Source: an uncultured Gemmatimonadota bacterium (GTDB lineage Bacteria > Gemmatimonadota > Gemmatimonadetes > Longimicrobiales > Longimicrobiaceae). Taken from it: a DNA stretch of 32,408 nucleotides. This document shows positions 1-7,923 of this stretch, one piece after another. The stretch's first letter is position 1. Each line of letters starts with the position of its first letter. The notes below the pieces were generated by a model that saw only the letters and a program-made list of their open reading frames with translations, did not search any database and was not told the DNA's origin. The DNA is taken from the NCBI GenBank assembly GCA_902805735.1, contig CADCTW010000235.1:1-32408 (forward strand), read 5' to 3'. The position numbers and the translations under genes are program-made.

Positions 1-214
1 GACACCGTGTTCTGAGGCGTGAGCGTGAATGGGAGCTTAGACAACTCCATTCTGCTGCACCGAAAGGACCGGTGTCCATTCTTGTTCTACCTACCTGCAA
101 CTAAATCGACGAAGAACCGTATTTCCAGCCCGTAACCGGGCCCTCGCGGGCCACTTCCCCGGGGAGCGGCGGGACCGCCGCGCCCGGGGAACAGTTGACG
201 CAAAACAGGCGCCG

Positions 215-1498
215 TCAGGGCGCTCGCGCCGGCGGGGGCGAGCACCCCAGCGAGTCGGGGGGCGGCTTCCCCTTCCCCAGGTGCCAGCGGCGGCAGCTGG
301 AAAGGCTGTCCGCCGGGAGGATGGCGGGCTCGCTCCCCGACGCCAGGCGCAGCGCCACGCGATCCCCGGGGCGGAAGCGGCCCCAGCGCCCGTGCGGCAT
401 CGGCACGGTGTGCCGCCGGCCGCCGCCCGTCTCGCGGAAGACCACTTCGTAGCGCTGCGTGCGCTCCACCTCGCGCTCGGCGCCCTTCATCCGGACAACG
501 GGCCAGGAGGGCTCGGTGGACCCGCCGCGCTCTTCCAGCCTGCGCGAGGGTCTCCACTCCGGGATGCGGTAGGTGTAGTGCATCGCGCGCACGGGGACGT
601 TGCGGTATACGGGCTCGCGCTCCGTGACCGTTTCGTAGCGCGTCTCCGTGCGGTAGCGCGGCTCCTCGTAGCGCTCGGTTCGGGTGCGCGTCTCGTACTC
701 GGGCTCGGTGCACCTGACGTCCTCGAAGTACCCGTTCCCCAGGTCGCGCTGGCCGCACACGTAGCTGCGCGTGCCCGTGCGCACCCGCTCGGACACCGTG
801 CGCGTGCGCGTCTCGGTGCCGTCGGGCACCTGCTCCGTAACGGCCACGCGGCGCGACACCGTCTCGTAGCGATCCAGCACCTGGTCGTAGCGCTGCACCC
901 GCCGCTCCCTGCGCACCAGCCGGGCGCTGTCCGGCAGCTCCCACCCGTCGCGGGTGACGACGTGGCGCTCTTCCAGGGCGACGGTGCGCAGCCAGCTCTT
1001 CTCCGCCACCACGGCCGCCACCAGGTCCTCGCCGCCCACGGGCGGAAAGAGGAGGGTCACCAGGTTGCCCATCACCATCAGCGCGAGGAGCCCCAGGCAG
1101 CCAAAGCGGAAGCACCCCCCGGCCCCGCTCTTCCCCGGCGCGCCGCCGCCGGGTGCCCCGGCCGCCAGCGTGCGCGGCGCGGCGCCGGAGCGGGGGACCT
1201 CGCTGGACGCGTAGTCGGTCACGCGCTGCGTGGCGCAGTTCCCCCGCGGGGCGCCGCACCCGCCGCACCCGGGGAGCGGCGCCCGGTTGCTGCCGCCGCA
1301 GTGGGCGCACACCCAGTCCGCCCCGGCGCGCGCTTCGGCCAGGCGCTGGGGGTCCACCAGGACGGGCGCGTCGTCGGACAGGTAGAAGCGGACGCCGGCG
1401 GGGCGCGGCTTTCCGCACGCGGGGCACTCCAAGTGGCGTCCGAAGATGCCCGTGGAAGCGCAGCTGGGGCAGTCCCAGCGGCCTTCGCGAATGGCCAT
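215..1498 (-). CDS. Double zinc-ribbon, single-pass membrane protein of unknown function
   Basis: This 427-residue protein has two N-terminal zinc-ribbon-like modules. Cysteine pairs C10/C13 and C25/C28 form the first, and C64/C67 and C78/C81 the second. The second resembles a RanBP2-type or double-zinc-ribbon finger. A Gly/Ala-rich linker leads to one hydrophobic segment at about 130-152. The remainder (about 165-400) is very rich in Arg, Glu, Thr and Tyr, with recurring YETVxxR and RTRTxxxR strings that look like extended beta repeats. The likely topology is a zinc ribbon on one side of the membrane and the charged repeat domain on the other. The start ATG encodes MAIREG. It is the last gene of a minus-strand run behind the YagU-like gene, with a 70-bp gap. 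I recognise no catalytic domain, so the function is unknown; the ribbon may bind protein or nucleic acid (inference). Confidence 0.8.
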   Translation of the reverse strand: MAIREGRWDCPSCASTGIFGRHLECPACGKPRPAGVRFYLSDDAPVLVDPQRLAEARAGADWVCAHCGGSNRAPLPGCGGCGAPRGNCATQRVTDYASSEVPRSGAAPRTLAAGAPGGGAPGKSGAGGCFRFGCLGLLALMVMGNLVTLLFPPVGGEDLVAAVVAEKSWLRTVALEERHVVTRDGWELPDSARLVRRERRVQRYDQVLDRYETVSRRVAVTEQVPDGTETRTRTVSERVRTGTRSYVCGQRDLGNGYFEDVRCTEPEYETRTRTERYEEPRYRTETRYETVTEREPVYRNVPVRAMHYTYRIPEWRPSRRLEERGGSTEPSWPVVRMKGAEREVERTQRYEVVFRETGGGRRHTVPMPHGRWGRFRPGDRVALRLASGSEPAILPADSLSSCRRWHLGKGKPPPDSLGCSPPPARAP

Positions 1499-1568
1499 GG
1501 AACGGGGGGGATGAGCGGGGAGGGGCGCTCCGGGGGTTCCCCGGAAGCGCCCCCCGATTGTAGCGAGG

Positions 1569-2096
1569 TCAGTCGATGGAGTCCAGAACGTCCAGGAAGG
1601 CGTGGGTGGCCACGCCCAGCGCCAGGTGCGTCACCAGGCCGCGCGCGTGCGCCTGCCACGGGTACTCGCCCGGCGGCGCGGCGATCCCCAGCAGGGGCGC
1701 CGCGCCCTCGTCGACCGCCAGGAAGAGCCCCAGCCCGTACAGCAGCCCCCGCCCCGCCGCGATCTCCGGGAGGTCCCGCCGCAGCGCCGCGTACGCCATC
1801 GCCGGCCCCATCCCGATCCCGTAGTGCACCGCGACCCCCGCCGGGTGCGGCTGCTTGGGCGACAGGGGCCGGCCCACCGCGTCGGCCACGCGGTTGGCGA
1901 CCACGTGCGCCGGATCCAGCCCGTCCACCCGCGCGACGAACTCCTCGTGGAGCTTCTCGGTGCTCTCGCGGTCCCACAGGTACCAGCCCACGCGGTCCAT
2001 CACCCACACGGCGGCGGCGCCCGCGATGGCGCCCTTCATCCAGTCCGCCAGCAGCCCGTCGTCTTCTTCCAGCTCCATCGTCGTCGCCGTGCGCAT
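1569..2096 (-). CDS. YagU/DUF1440-like inner-membrane protein
   Basis: This is a 175-residue hydrophobic protein. A short acidic N-terminus is followed by a helix with GAIAGAAAVWVMDRVGW at about 22-38. Two or three further membrane helices lie at about 90-103, 119-137 and 151-170. The spacing of helices, and a conserved Gly-rich first helix followed by a soluble loop, resemble the YagU/DUF1440 family of small inner-membrane proteins linked in E. coli to acid tolerance. The assignment is from overall pattern only. The gene starts 19 bp after the SDR stop, so the two are probably cotranscribed. A second Met at residue 7 is an alternative start. Confidence 0.6.
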   Translation of the reverse strand: MRTATTMELEEDDGLLADWMKGAIAGAAAVWVMDRVGWYLWDRESTEKLHEEFVARVDGLDPAHVVANRVADAVGRPLSPKQPHPAGVAVHYGIGMGPAMAYAALRRDLPEIAAGRGLLYGLGLFLAVDEGAAPLLGIAAPPGEYPWQAHARGLVTHLALGVATHAFLDVLDSID

Positions 2097-2115
2097 GGCT
2101 CGTCTCCGGGTTGGT

Positions 2116-3138
2116 TCACCGCCGCGCCTCCGGGTGAGGCGCGGCCTGCCTGCGGGCGATGCGCCGCACCGCGCCGGCCGCCAGGATCCCCAGCGCCGCG
2201 CCCAGCACGGCGGACTCCTGGGGGAAGCTCTTCACGAACTGGCGCAGCGTGAGGCCGCGCCACCCCGGCTCGATCCACCCGTCGCGGGTGCGCGGCCGGT
2301 GCAGCGGCGAGTCCAGGTTGTCCGGCCCCGTGGGCTCGTCGCTGATGGTGTATTGCAGGAAACGGTGCAGCAGCGCGTCCGTCACCGGCGCGGGAAGCGC
2401 CTTCGCCACGCGCGGATACGTGTGCCCAAGCACCCCGAAAGTGCGCGCGCGCCGCGGCCGTTCCGCCACCTCCGCCAGGACGCGCGCCGCCGTCTCGGGC
2501 GACACCACCGGGGGCGGCGGCAGCGGCACCGTTCCGAACTTGCCGCGCGCGTTGCGGTAGATGGGCGTGTCCACCGTGGGCGGGTACACCACGGCCACCC
2601 TGACGCCCGTCCCCCACAGCTCCGCCCGCAGCGCGTCCACGAACCCGTCGATCCCCGCCTTGGCCGCGGCGTACGCGCTGGTGTACGGCGCGCCGTGCAG
2701 CCCCAGGATGGAGGAGGTGAGGATGATGGTGCCGGCGCGCTGCCGCAGCATCGGCTCCAGGGCGCAGCGGGTGCCGTTGATGGCGCCCACCAGGTTGACG
2801 TCGATGATGCGGCGGTACTCGTGCAGCTCGATGTCCTGCACGCGGCCCTGGATGTAGACGCTGGCGTTGTTGATCCAGCTGTCGATCCGTCCGAAGCGCG
2901 CCTCCGCCTCGCGGGCCACGGCGCGCATGTCCTCCTCCCGCGTCGCGTCGCCGGGAACGGCGAGCGCCTGGCCGCCGGCGGCCTCGATCTCCTCCACCAG
3001 CTCGCCGAGCGCCGCGGCGTTGCGCGCGACCACCACCACGCGCGCCCCCCGCGCCGCCATGTACTTCGCAGCGGCGCGCCCGATCCCGCTGGACGCGCCC
3101 ACGATCACCACCACCTGTCGCGCAAGAGGTCTGGGCAT
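2116..3138 (-). CDS. SDR-family NAD(P)-dependent oxidoreductase with C-terminal hydrophobic segment
   Basis: This is a classical short-chain dehydrogenase of 340 residues. The Rossmann motif GASSGIG is at 14-20, NNAS at 90-93, the catalytic Ser at about 142-143, and the YxxxK pair is Y156/K160. The substrate cannot be told from sequence. The chain is about 90 residues longer than a typical SDR. The extra part ends in a short Ala/Gly-rich hydrophobic stretch (AALGILAAGAV) and a basic tail, suggesting membrane association. I placed the start at MPRPLAR. An in-frame extension 33 codons upstream exists but is translated from a copy of the dispersed hairpin repeat, so it is very unlikely to be real. 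It leads a minus-strand run with the YagU-like and zinc-ribbon genes. Confidence 0.9.
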   Translation of the reverse strand: MPRPLARQVVVIVGASSGIGRAAAKYMAARGARVVVVARNAAALGELVEEIEAAGGQALAVPGDATREEDMRAVAREAEARFGRIDSWINNASVYIQGRVQDIELHEYRRIIDVNLVGAINGTRCALEPMLRQRAGTIILTSSILGLHGAPYTSAYAAAKAGIDGFVDALRAELWGTGVRVAVVYPPTVDTPIYRNARGKFGTVPLPPPPVVSPETAARVLAEVAERPRRARTFGVLGHTYPRVAKALPAPVTDALLHRFLQYTISDEPTGPDNLDSPLHRPRTRDGWIEPGWRGLTLRQFVKSFPQESAVLGAALGILAAGAVRRIARRQAAPHPEARR

Positions 3139-3171
3139 GGCAGGTCGCGGGGGCAAGGACCACACCAATGC

Positions 3172-3232
3172 CTCACACAGAGGCACAGAGGCACAGAGAT
3201 AAGTGCTCTGTGCCTCTGTGTCTCTGTGTGAG
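3172..3232. repeat. Dispersed CACAGAG hairpin, copy 1 (full)
   Basis: The 27-bp arms differ at one position and are separated by a 7-bp loop. The copy ends 11 bp from the stop codon of the minus-strand sugar dehydrogenase gene. It also supplies the spurious N-terminal extension of the SDR reading frame. Confidence 0.95.
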
Positions 3233-3243
3233 CCCACGGCTTT

Positions 3244-4539
3244 TTACCTGCGCGGCGCCACCCTCCACAGCTCCCCGTTCTCGGCGTCGGTAACGAGGTA
3301 TAGGAAGCCGTCCGGCCCCTGGCGCACGTCGCGGATGCGCTGGCGGCGGTCGGTGAGGAGGTGCTCCTCGCCGGTGACGCGGCCGCCCGAGATGACCAGG
3401 CGCACGAGGCGCATCTCCCGCAGCGCGCCCACGAACAGGTTGCCGCGCCACGCGGGGAAGGCGCTGCCGGTGTAGAACTGCGCGCCGGAGGGGGCGATCA
3501 CCGGGTCCCAGTAGTACACGGGCTGCTCGAACCCGGCGCGCTGCGTCACCGCCGTGCCCAGGGTGGAGGTGACGGGCGCGCCCGAGTACTCCACGCCGTA
3601 CGCCACCACCGGCCAGCCGTAGTTCTTCCCCTTCTCCACGCGGTTGGCCTCGTCGCCGCCGCGCGTGCCGTGCTCGATCACCCAGAAGCGGCCCTGCGGA
3701 TCGAAGGCGGCGGCCTGGATGTTACGGTGGCCCACGGACCAGATCTCCGGGAGCGCGCCCGCCCGCCCCGCGAACGGGTTGCCCGGCGCCGGCGCGCCGT
3801 CGGGGGTAATGCGCAGCGTCTTCCCCAGGTGGCTCCCCAGCTCCTGCGCCTGCGGCCGCGGGACCCGGTCCGACCGCTCGCCCATCGTCACGTAGAGCAT
3901 CCCGTCCGGCCCGAAGGCCAGGCGCGAGCCGAAGTGCATGTTGTTGTTGTACGTGGGCCGCGTGCGCAGGATCACCCGCACCTGCGCCAGCCGTGCGCGG
4001 TCCGCCGAGAGCACGCCGCGGGCGACGCTGGTGCCGTTGCCGCCCGTGCGCGGCTCGGTAAAGCTCCAGAACACCGTGCGGTCCGTCGCGAAGCGGGGGC
4101 TCAGCGCCACGTCCAGCAGCCCGCCCTGCCCGCGCGCGTCCACCTCCGGCACGCCGGCGATGGGCGCGCCGATCTGGCCGCTGGCGGATACGACGCGCAT
4201 CCGTCCCCCCTTCTCCGTCACCAGGAGGGCGCCGCCGGGAAGGGGCTCCACGGCCCAGGGCTTCTGGAGCCCCTTCGCCACCACCGTCACGTCGAAGGCC
4301 ACGTTGGAGCGCACGCCGCACGCGCGCGTCTGCCGGGGGGATGCGGGACGCTGCGAGGCCTGGTTCGCGGCGCGGCTTTCCAGGGGCGTGCACCCCTGCT
4401 GGGCGGACTCGCTCCGCTCCGCGGGCTGCGCGGCCCAGACCGGGGGAGCATCGGCCGAAGTCTCGGCGTTGCGGGCGCATCCCGCCAGCAGGGCGGACGC
4501 GACGACGGGTGCCACAAGCAAGAAGCTGGATCTGCGCAT
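3244..4539 (-). CDS. PQQ-dependent aldose/sorbosone dehydrogenase-like lipoprotein
   Basis: This 431-residue protein belongs to the glucose/sorbosone dehydrogenase (GSDH, YliI/Asd-like) six-bladed propeller family. These enzymes oxidise sugars at the cell surface using PQQ. The recognisable family blocks are LQKPWAVEPLPGG at 91-103, the RGQGGLLDVALSPRF region at 136-150, NNNMHFGSRLAFGPDGMLYVT (about 198-218), and EHGTRGGDEAN plus GKNYGWP at 289-310. The start is MRRSSFLL, giving a lipobox LLAGC with C21 as the lipidated residue. A longer in-frame start 21 codons upstream would bury this signal. An insert of about 50 residues rich in Gln and Ala follows the lipobox. Family membership is clear; the sugar substrate is unknown, and no PQQ-biosynthesis genes are visible here. 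Confidence 0.9.
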   Translation of the reverse strand: MRRSSFLLVAPVVASALLAGCARNAETSADAPPVWAAQPAERSESAQQGCTPLESRAANQASQRPASPRQTRACGVRSNVAFDVTVVAKGLQKPWAVEPLPGGALLVTEKGGRMRVVSASGQIGAPIAGVPEVDARGQGGLLDVALSPRFATDRTVFWSFTEPRTGGNGTSVARGVLSADRARLAQVRVILRTRPTYNNNMHFGSRLAFGPDGMLYVTMGERSDRVPRPQAQELGSHLGKTLRITPDGAPAPGNPFAGRAGALPEIWSVGHRNIQAAAFDPQGRFWVIEHGTRGGDEANRVEKGKNYGWPVVAYGVEYSGAPVTSTLGTAVTQRAGFEQPVYYWDPVIAPSGAQFYTGSAFPAWRGNLFVGALREMRLVRLVISGGRVTGEEHLLTDRRQRIRDVRQGPDGFLYLVTDAENGELWRVAPRR

Positions 4540-4683
4540 GGGTTCGTTCCAGGGTACACGGCCGGAGAGTCGGTCCCCGGCACGGCGCGGCGGGCGTTGC
4601 AAGAACGGTGCGATGAAAGGCGGGGGTCACATGGGTGGGCAGAGTGGATCACTGGTCCACGCCTCACAATCGCGGCGCCTCAC

Positions 4684-6054
4684 TCAACGAGGCGTGCCGC
4701 CCTCCCCCGGGTCCACAGCCCCGCGCCGTACACCCCGGGCAAGGCGGGCGGTGAAAAGGTGCTGTTCAGCGATCTCCTGGCCGCGGCTGGTCAGCACACT
4801 TTCTCCCGTCTTCGCATCTCGGCGCAGGTGTGCGAGGCGGCGGCCGTGCATCGTTCCAATCGTCCGCGGATCGTATTCGTAGCGGCGGACGAGCCGTATG
4901 AGGTCGCCGCGGCCGATTCGGCCACCCCGCTCCAGGATCTCCGCCAGGATGGCGGCCATCGGGGAAACCGGGGCTTCGAATGCCACCGGCGCGACCGTCC
5001 GCTGCGCCCGCGTATAGTACCGGCCCCGCTTCTCGCCGTGGGGCTCGATCAGGCGCTGTCCGATGAGCACCTCCAGGTGGTAGCGCACCGTACGCGCAGG
5101 CATCTCCAGTGCGCGCGCCAGCATCGTGCTGGTAGCACGTCCGTGGCGGCTCACGAGATCCAGCATCTGCTGCTGGACCTCGGTGAGCTGCAGCATCGAC
5201 TGCTCCACCTCGAGCTTTGCCTCGAGGTTCCGCTTCTGCGCCTGCAGCGCCCGCAGCAGGAACAGGAGCCACTCGCCGAATGCGGTGGGATCGGCCCGCA
5301 TCGCGGCCTGCGATTCCCTGAGCGCCGAATAGTAGGCGGTCTTGTTCTCCTCTACGACGCGCTCCAGCGACGAGTAGGGAACGTAGCCGTAGCCGGTATG
5401 CAGGAGGAGGAGCGTGGTCAGCCCCCGCGAGAGGCGCCCGTTGCCGTCCTGGAATGGATGGATGGCCAGGAACTCTACGATGAAGCGGGCGATCACGATG
5501 AGCGGGTGGATCTCGCCTCCCGCGAGTGCCGCGCGCGTCAGCTCCACCTGCTGGGACATCAGGCGCGGTGTGTCGAACGGCGACGGAGTGTCGAAGATCA
5601 CCTCCACCCGTCCATCCGGGTGCCGCGCGTCCACGTGATTCGCCTGCTTCTTGTATTCACCCCGGTGCCACTCGTCCTTGCTCGAGTAGCTCAGCAGGAT
5701 CTTGTGCAGCTGCTTGATGTGGTTCTCGTCGAACGGGATATTCGAGTGGCTGTCGAAGACCGCCTGGAGCAGGTCGCCATAGCCGCGCACCTCCGACTCG
5801 TCGCGGGCGCGGAACGATTCCATGCTCACGCCCTGGAGCACCTGTGCCACCTCCGCGTCGCTCAACTCCGCGCCCTCGATACGCGTGGAGCTGGCGGCGG
5901 ACTCGATCGTCGTCACCTGGCGTAGTTGGGCAAGCTTTTCGGCGCGGATCTCCTGCAGCTTCCTCCAGTGTCCCTTGAAGACGTCGATCTCACCCAGCAG
6001 GCGGGTGAACTCGAGGAACTGCATTCCGCTGAGCTTCGGCGCGAAGATGTCCAC
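4684..6054 (-). CDS. Fic-family protein (AMP-transferase type) with N-terminal inhibitory helix and C-terminal winged helix
   Basis: This 456-residue protein carries the full Fic active-site motif HPFQDGNGRLSR at 199-210, with catalytic H199. An N-terminal Fic_N segment includes SSTRIEG at 55-61, which matches the (S/T)xxxE(G/N) inhibitory helix of class II Fic proteins. It should therefore be self-inhibited until relieved. Fic enzymes transfer AMP, or sometimes other nucleotides, from a nucleoside triphosphate to a protein hydroxyl. Residues about 290-360 read as a winged helix (TSTMLARALEMPARTVRYHLEVLIGQ), as in Fic proteins that may bind DNA. The first codon is GTG; an ATG ten codons downstream is an alternative. 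No antitoxin gene is adjacent, consistent with the built-in inhibitor. Confidence 0.93.
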   Translation of the reverse strand: MDIFAPKLSGMQFLEFTRLLGEIDVFKGHWRKLQEIRAEKLAQLRQVTTIESAASSTRIEGAELSDAEVAQVLQGVSMESFRARDESEVRGYGDLLQAVFDSHSNIPFDENHIKQLHKILLSYSSKDEWHRGEYKKQANHVDARHPDGRVEVIFDTPSPFDTPRLMSQQVELTRAALAGGEIHPLIVIARFIVEFLAIHPFQDGNGRLSRGLTTLLLLHTGYGYVPYSSLERVVEENKTAYYSALRESQAAMRADPTAFGEWLLFLLRALQAQKRNLEAKLEVEQSMLQLTEVQQQMLDLVSRHGRATSTMLARALEMPARTVRYHLEVLIGQRLIEPHGEKRGRYYTRAQRTVAPVAFEAPVSPMAAILAEILERGGRIGRGDLIRLVRRYEYDPRTIGTMHGRRLAHLRRDAKTGESVLTSRGQEIAEQHLFTARLARGVRRGAVDPGEGGTPR

Positions 6055-6097
6055 GACTCGGAGGGATTAATGTTGCCGAAAATTGCCGTTGGGTGAC

Positions 6098-6127
6098 AGG
6101 ATAAACCTTGCCGATACCTGCCGTCAA
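6098..6127 (-). promoter_or_regulatory. Candidate sigma-70 promoter for the Fic gene
   Basis: Read on the minus strand, TTGACG and TATCCT are separated by 18 bp. They lie about 45 bp upstream of the Fic start codon. The match is moderate (5/6 and 4/6) and no experimental support exists. Confidence 0.35.
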
Positions 6128-6142
6128 TAAGAAGTCTCAATG

Positions 6143-6206
6143 CTCGCACAGAGACACAGAGGCACAGAGAAGAACTGATCTCTGTGCCTCTGTGTCTCTG
6201 TGTGAC
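6143..6206. repeat. Dispersed CACAGAG hairpin, copy 2 (full)
   Basis: This is a near-perfect inverted repeat of octamer units, with one altered base near the left end (CTCGCACAG). It lies 9 bp beyond the stop codon of the minus-strand M23 peptidase and upstream of the Fic promoter region. Confidence 0.95.
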
Positions 6207-6215
6207 CCCCCGTCG

Positions 6216-6767
6216 TTACTGACCGGTGAGGACTTCGAAGGGGTTGACGTTGGTGCCTTCCCACCAGCGCGAGGGGTTGTGGAGGATGGCGATGGAGAAG
6301 TGGAGGTGGTAGTCGCCGGGCTGCGCGTTGCCCGTGTCGCCCACGAAGCCGATCACCTCGCCGCGGCGGACGCGGCGGCCTTCCGTGATGCCGTCGGCGT
6401 AGTGGTCCAGGTGGGCGTAGTAGTAGCGGGTGCGGCCGTCGTCGTCCATCTGGTAGAGCGAGAGGCCGCCGCGCGCGCCGGAGTGCAGCTTGCGGATGGT
6501 GCCGTCCGCGACGGCCAGGACCGGCGTGTTGCGCGGGGCGTGGATGTCGATGGCGTCGTGCACCCGGCCGCCGGAGCGGGAGGCGCTGTACGTGTCGCGG
6601 AGCTGCCGCGGGCCGACCCCTTCCACGGGGATCAGCAGGTTGCGGGCGCGGAGGCCGTCCGCGGGGCCGGGGGAGTAGTGCGCGATGGCCAGGAAGGCGT
6701 CCTGTGCGGAAGCCGGGGCCGGGAGCGCGAGCACGGCGGCGAGCAGGTACCAGCGGAAGTTGGACAT
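6216..6767 (-). CDS. Secreted M23 (LytM-type) peptidase under a c-di-GMP-I riboswitch
   Basis: This 183-residue protein has a cleavable signal peptide (residues 1-22, ending ASAQ) and a peptidase M23 domain at about 60-160. The metal-site motifs are HxxxD at H70/D74 and HLH at 154-156, with YYYAHLDHY (116-123) between them as usual. The canonical Gly after the first His is replaced (HDAIDIHAP instead of HxGxD). M23 enzymes are usually zinc endopeptidases cutting peptidoglycan cross-bridges, although some are inactive scaffolds. It acts in the periplasm or outside the cell. The gene is short and apparently single-domain. Its start codon lies only 16 bases after the 3' end of a c-di-GMP riboswitch, so expression is very likely set by that second messenger. 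Confidence 0.92.
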   Translation of the reverse strand: MSNFRWYLLAAVLALPAPASAQDAFLAIAHYSPGPADGLRARNLLIPVEGVGPRQLRDTYSASRSGGRVHDAIDIHAPRNTPVLAVADGTIRKLHSGARGGLSLYQMDDDGRTRYYYAHLDHYADGITEGRRVRRGEVIGFVGDTGNAQPGDYHLHFSIAILHNPSRWWEGTNVNPFEVLTGQ

Positions 6768-6783
6768 GGGTGGGTGTCTCGAT

Positions 6784-6868
6784 CGGCGGCTCGACTGGCG
6801 TGGCGGGCGGGGAGCCCACGGTAGCCTCGTAGCTTTGCGTCCCCGCCTTTCGGCGGGTTTGCCGTTTT
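6784..6868 (-). promoter_or_regulatory. c-di-GMP-I (GEMM-I) riboswitch aptamer upstream of the M23 peptidase
   Basis: Read on the minus strand, the conserved GGCAAACC (6856-6863) leads into a perfect 6-bp stem, CCCGCC/GGCGGG, closed by a GAAA tetraloop (6848-6851). The invariant GGACGCAAAGC (6832-6842) comes next. A second hairpin follows (CCGTGG at 6816-6821 with CCACG at 6799-6803). The 3' segment CAGTCGAG then GCCG closes back on the 5' CGGC. These are the ordered hallmarks of the GEMM-I aptamer. A G, not A, precedes GCAAACC, which favours c-di-GMP over cGAMP. The aptamer ends 16 bases from the start codon with no strong ribosome binding site between, so control at translation initiation is plausible (inference). 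Confidence 0.85.
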
Positions 6869-7140
6869 CCTGAGTTCCCGGAAGGCCGATGGATCCGGGG
6901 GCGATGGGAGCTGCGGAGGTTCAGGTGGGTCGCTGTTGGTGGATCTCCTCTGGCGGGTCAGGGGGCGAGCGCGGCCGGCGCCGGGGAGGCGCGCGGGGCG
7001 GCCGGGGGATGCGGGGGACAGTGGAAGGTAGGCTTCCCCGTCCACGCTCGCCATAGTGTTGAAGCAAGCCGTTGCCTGCCTTCGGCTTGCCGGCGACGCA
7101 GATCGCGCTGAAGCGCTCCATCTGCCACATCGCCCGGAAA
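6869..7140. other. Intergenic region between divergent M23 and ferritin-like genes
   Basis: This is the rest of the 458-bp gap between divergent genes. It should contain both promoters, but I see no convincing -35/-10 pair. Reading frames crossing it have no coding character. I recognise no RNA gene besides the riboswitch. Confidence 0.5.
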
Positions 7141-7161
7141 ATTGTGCAGTGCGCGCACAAT
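7141..7161. promoter_or_regulatory. Candidate operator dyad upstream of the ferritin-like gene
   Basis: ATTGTGC and GCACAAT form a perfect 7-bp inverted repeat with a 7-bp spacer. It lies 64 bp before the start codon of the ferritin-like gene. The geometry suits a dimeric regulator, but no regulator is identified. Confidence 0.3.
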
Positions 7162-7225
7162 CTGCCGCCGCGCGGCAACAGGTTTGCAATCGTCCACGGT
7201 GTCCACCGCAAACCCAGGAGAGACG

Positions 7226-7915
7226 ATGGCGAAGAACGATGCGGCGCTGGTGTCCGCGCTCAACGACCTGCTCCAGCTCGACCACGACGCGATCGCCTCG
7301 TACCAGGTGGCGATCGACGCGCTCACCACCGACGCCCTCAAGCGCAGGCTCCGCCAGTTCCGGCGCGAGCACCAGCGCCACGTCACCGAGATCGCCGAGC
7401 TGGTGACGGCGCGCGGCGGCACGCCGGTGCGGGCGCCGCACGTCTCCACCGGGATGCTGAAGCTGGCGGTGCAGTCGCTTGGGGCCGTGGGCGGCGAGCG
7501 CGCGGTGCTCCTGGCCTTCCGCACCAACGAGTGGGAGAGCGCGCACAAGTACGCCCGCACGGCCGCGCGGCGCTTCCCCCCGGAGGTGCGGGAGGTGGTG
7601 CAGCGGGGCGCGGCGGACGAGGCCAAGCACTACCGCTGGGCCGTGGAAACGCTGGCGAAGCTCGGCGCGGGCGACGCAACCGTGCTCGGGCGCATGGAGC
7701 AGGTGATGGAGCGCGTGCACGGCGGCGCCGCGCTGGGGCTTGAGGCGGTGGAGCGCCTGATCGCCGCGGCGGGCTCCGCGCCCGCCAAGAAGTCGGCGAG
7801 GAAGACGCCCGCCAAGAAGACGACGGCGAAGAAGACGACGGCGAAGAAGACGACGGCGAAGAAGACGACGGCGAAGAAGGCTCCGGCGCGGAAGCGGGCC
7901 GCCAGGAAGGAGTAA
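7226..7915 (+). CDS. Ferritin-like (DUF2383/PA2169-type) protein with lysine-rich histone-H1-like tail
   Basis: This 229-residue protein has an N-terminal four-helix bundle (about 1-182). Candidate metal-ligand pairs are E49/H50 and H53, E104/H107 (ExxH) and E132/H135 (ExxH), as in DUF2383 ferritin-like proteins. The last 45 residues are a basic tail of repeating AKKTT pentapeptides, ending ARKRAARKE, as in histone H1/AlgP-like proteins. Such a tail would bind DNA or other polyanions. A DNA-protecting, metal-binding role is an inference from the two parts. The start ATG follows an AGGAG ribosome binding site six bases upstream. A longer in-frame start 28 codons upstream lacks one and overlaps the candidate operator. 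It is the first gene of a plus-strand run leading to BlaI/BlaR1. Confidence 0.88.
   Translation: MAKNDAALVSALNDLLQLDHDAIASYQVAIDALTTDALKRRLRQFRREHQRHVTEIAELVTARGGTPVRAPHVSTGMLKLAVQSLGAVGGERAVLLAFRTNEWESAHKYARTAARRFPPEVREVVQRGAADEAKHYRWAVETLAKLGAGDATVLGRMEQVMERVHGGAALGLEAVERLIAAAGSAPAKKSARKTPAKKTTAKKTTAKKTTAKKTTAKKAPARKRAARKE
7814..7873 (+). repeat. 15-bp coding tandem repeat, four perfect copies
   Basis: The unit AAGAAGACGACGGCG is repeated four times with no mismatch and a fifth, divergent unit follows. It encodes KKTTA blocks of the basic tail. Perfect identity at the nucleotide level implies recent slippage expansion or contraction. Confidence 0.95.
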
Positions 7916-7923
7916 CAGCGGGG

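Noticed and set aside
3172..3232. CACAGAG hairpins as ordinary Rho-independent terminators
   Set aside because: The stems are AG/CT-rich with moderate GC and no T-run follows on either strand. Clear terminator-type hairpins elsewhere in the window (17546 and 29372) look different.
2116..3237. Reading frames whose proteins contain strings such as HRDTEAQRH or SVPLCLCVS, here at the N-terminus of the SDR and in many other places
   Set aside because: These are translations of the CACAGAG hairpin repeats. They appear in several frames and on both strands with no conserved domain, so starts were moved past them.
4684..6054. Fic protein as part of a toxin-antitoxin operon
   Set aside because: No small partner gene is adjacent. 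The inhibitory motif SSTRIEG is built into the same chain.
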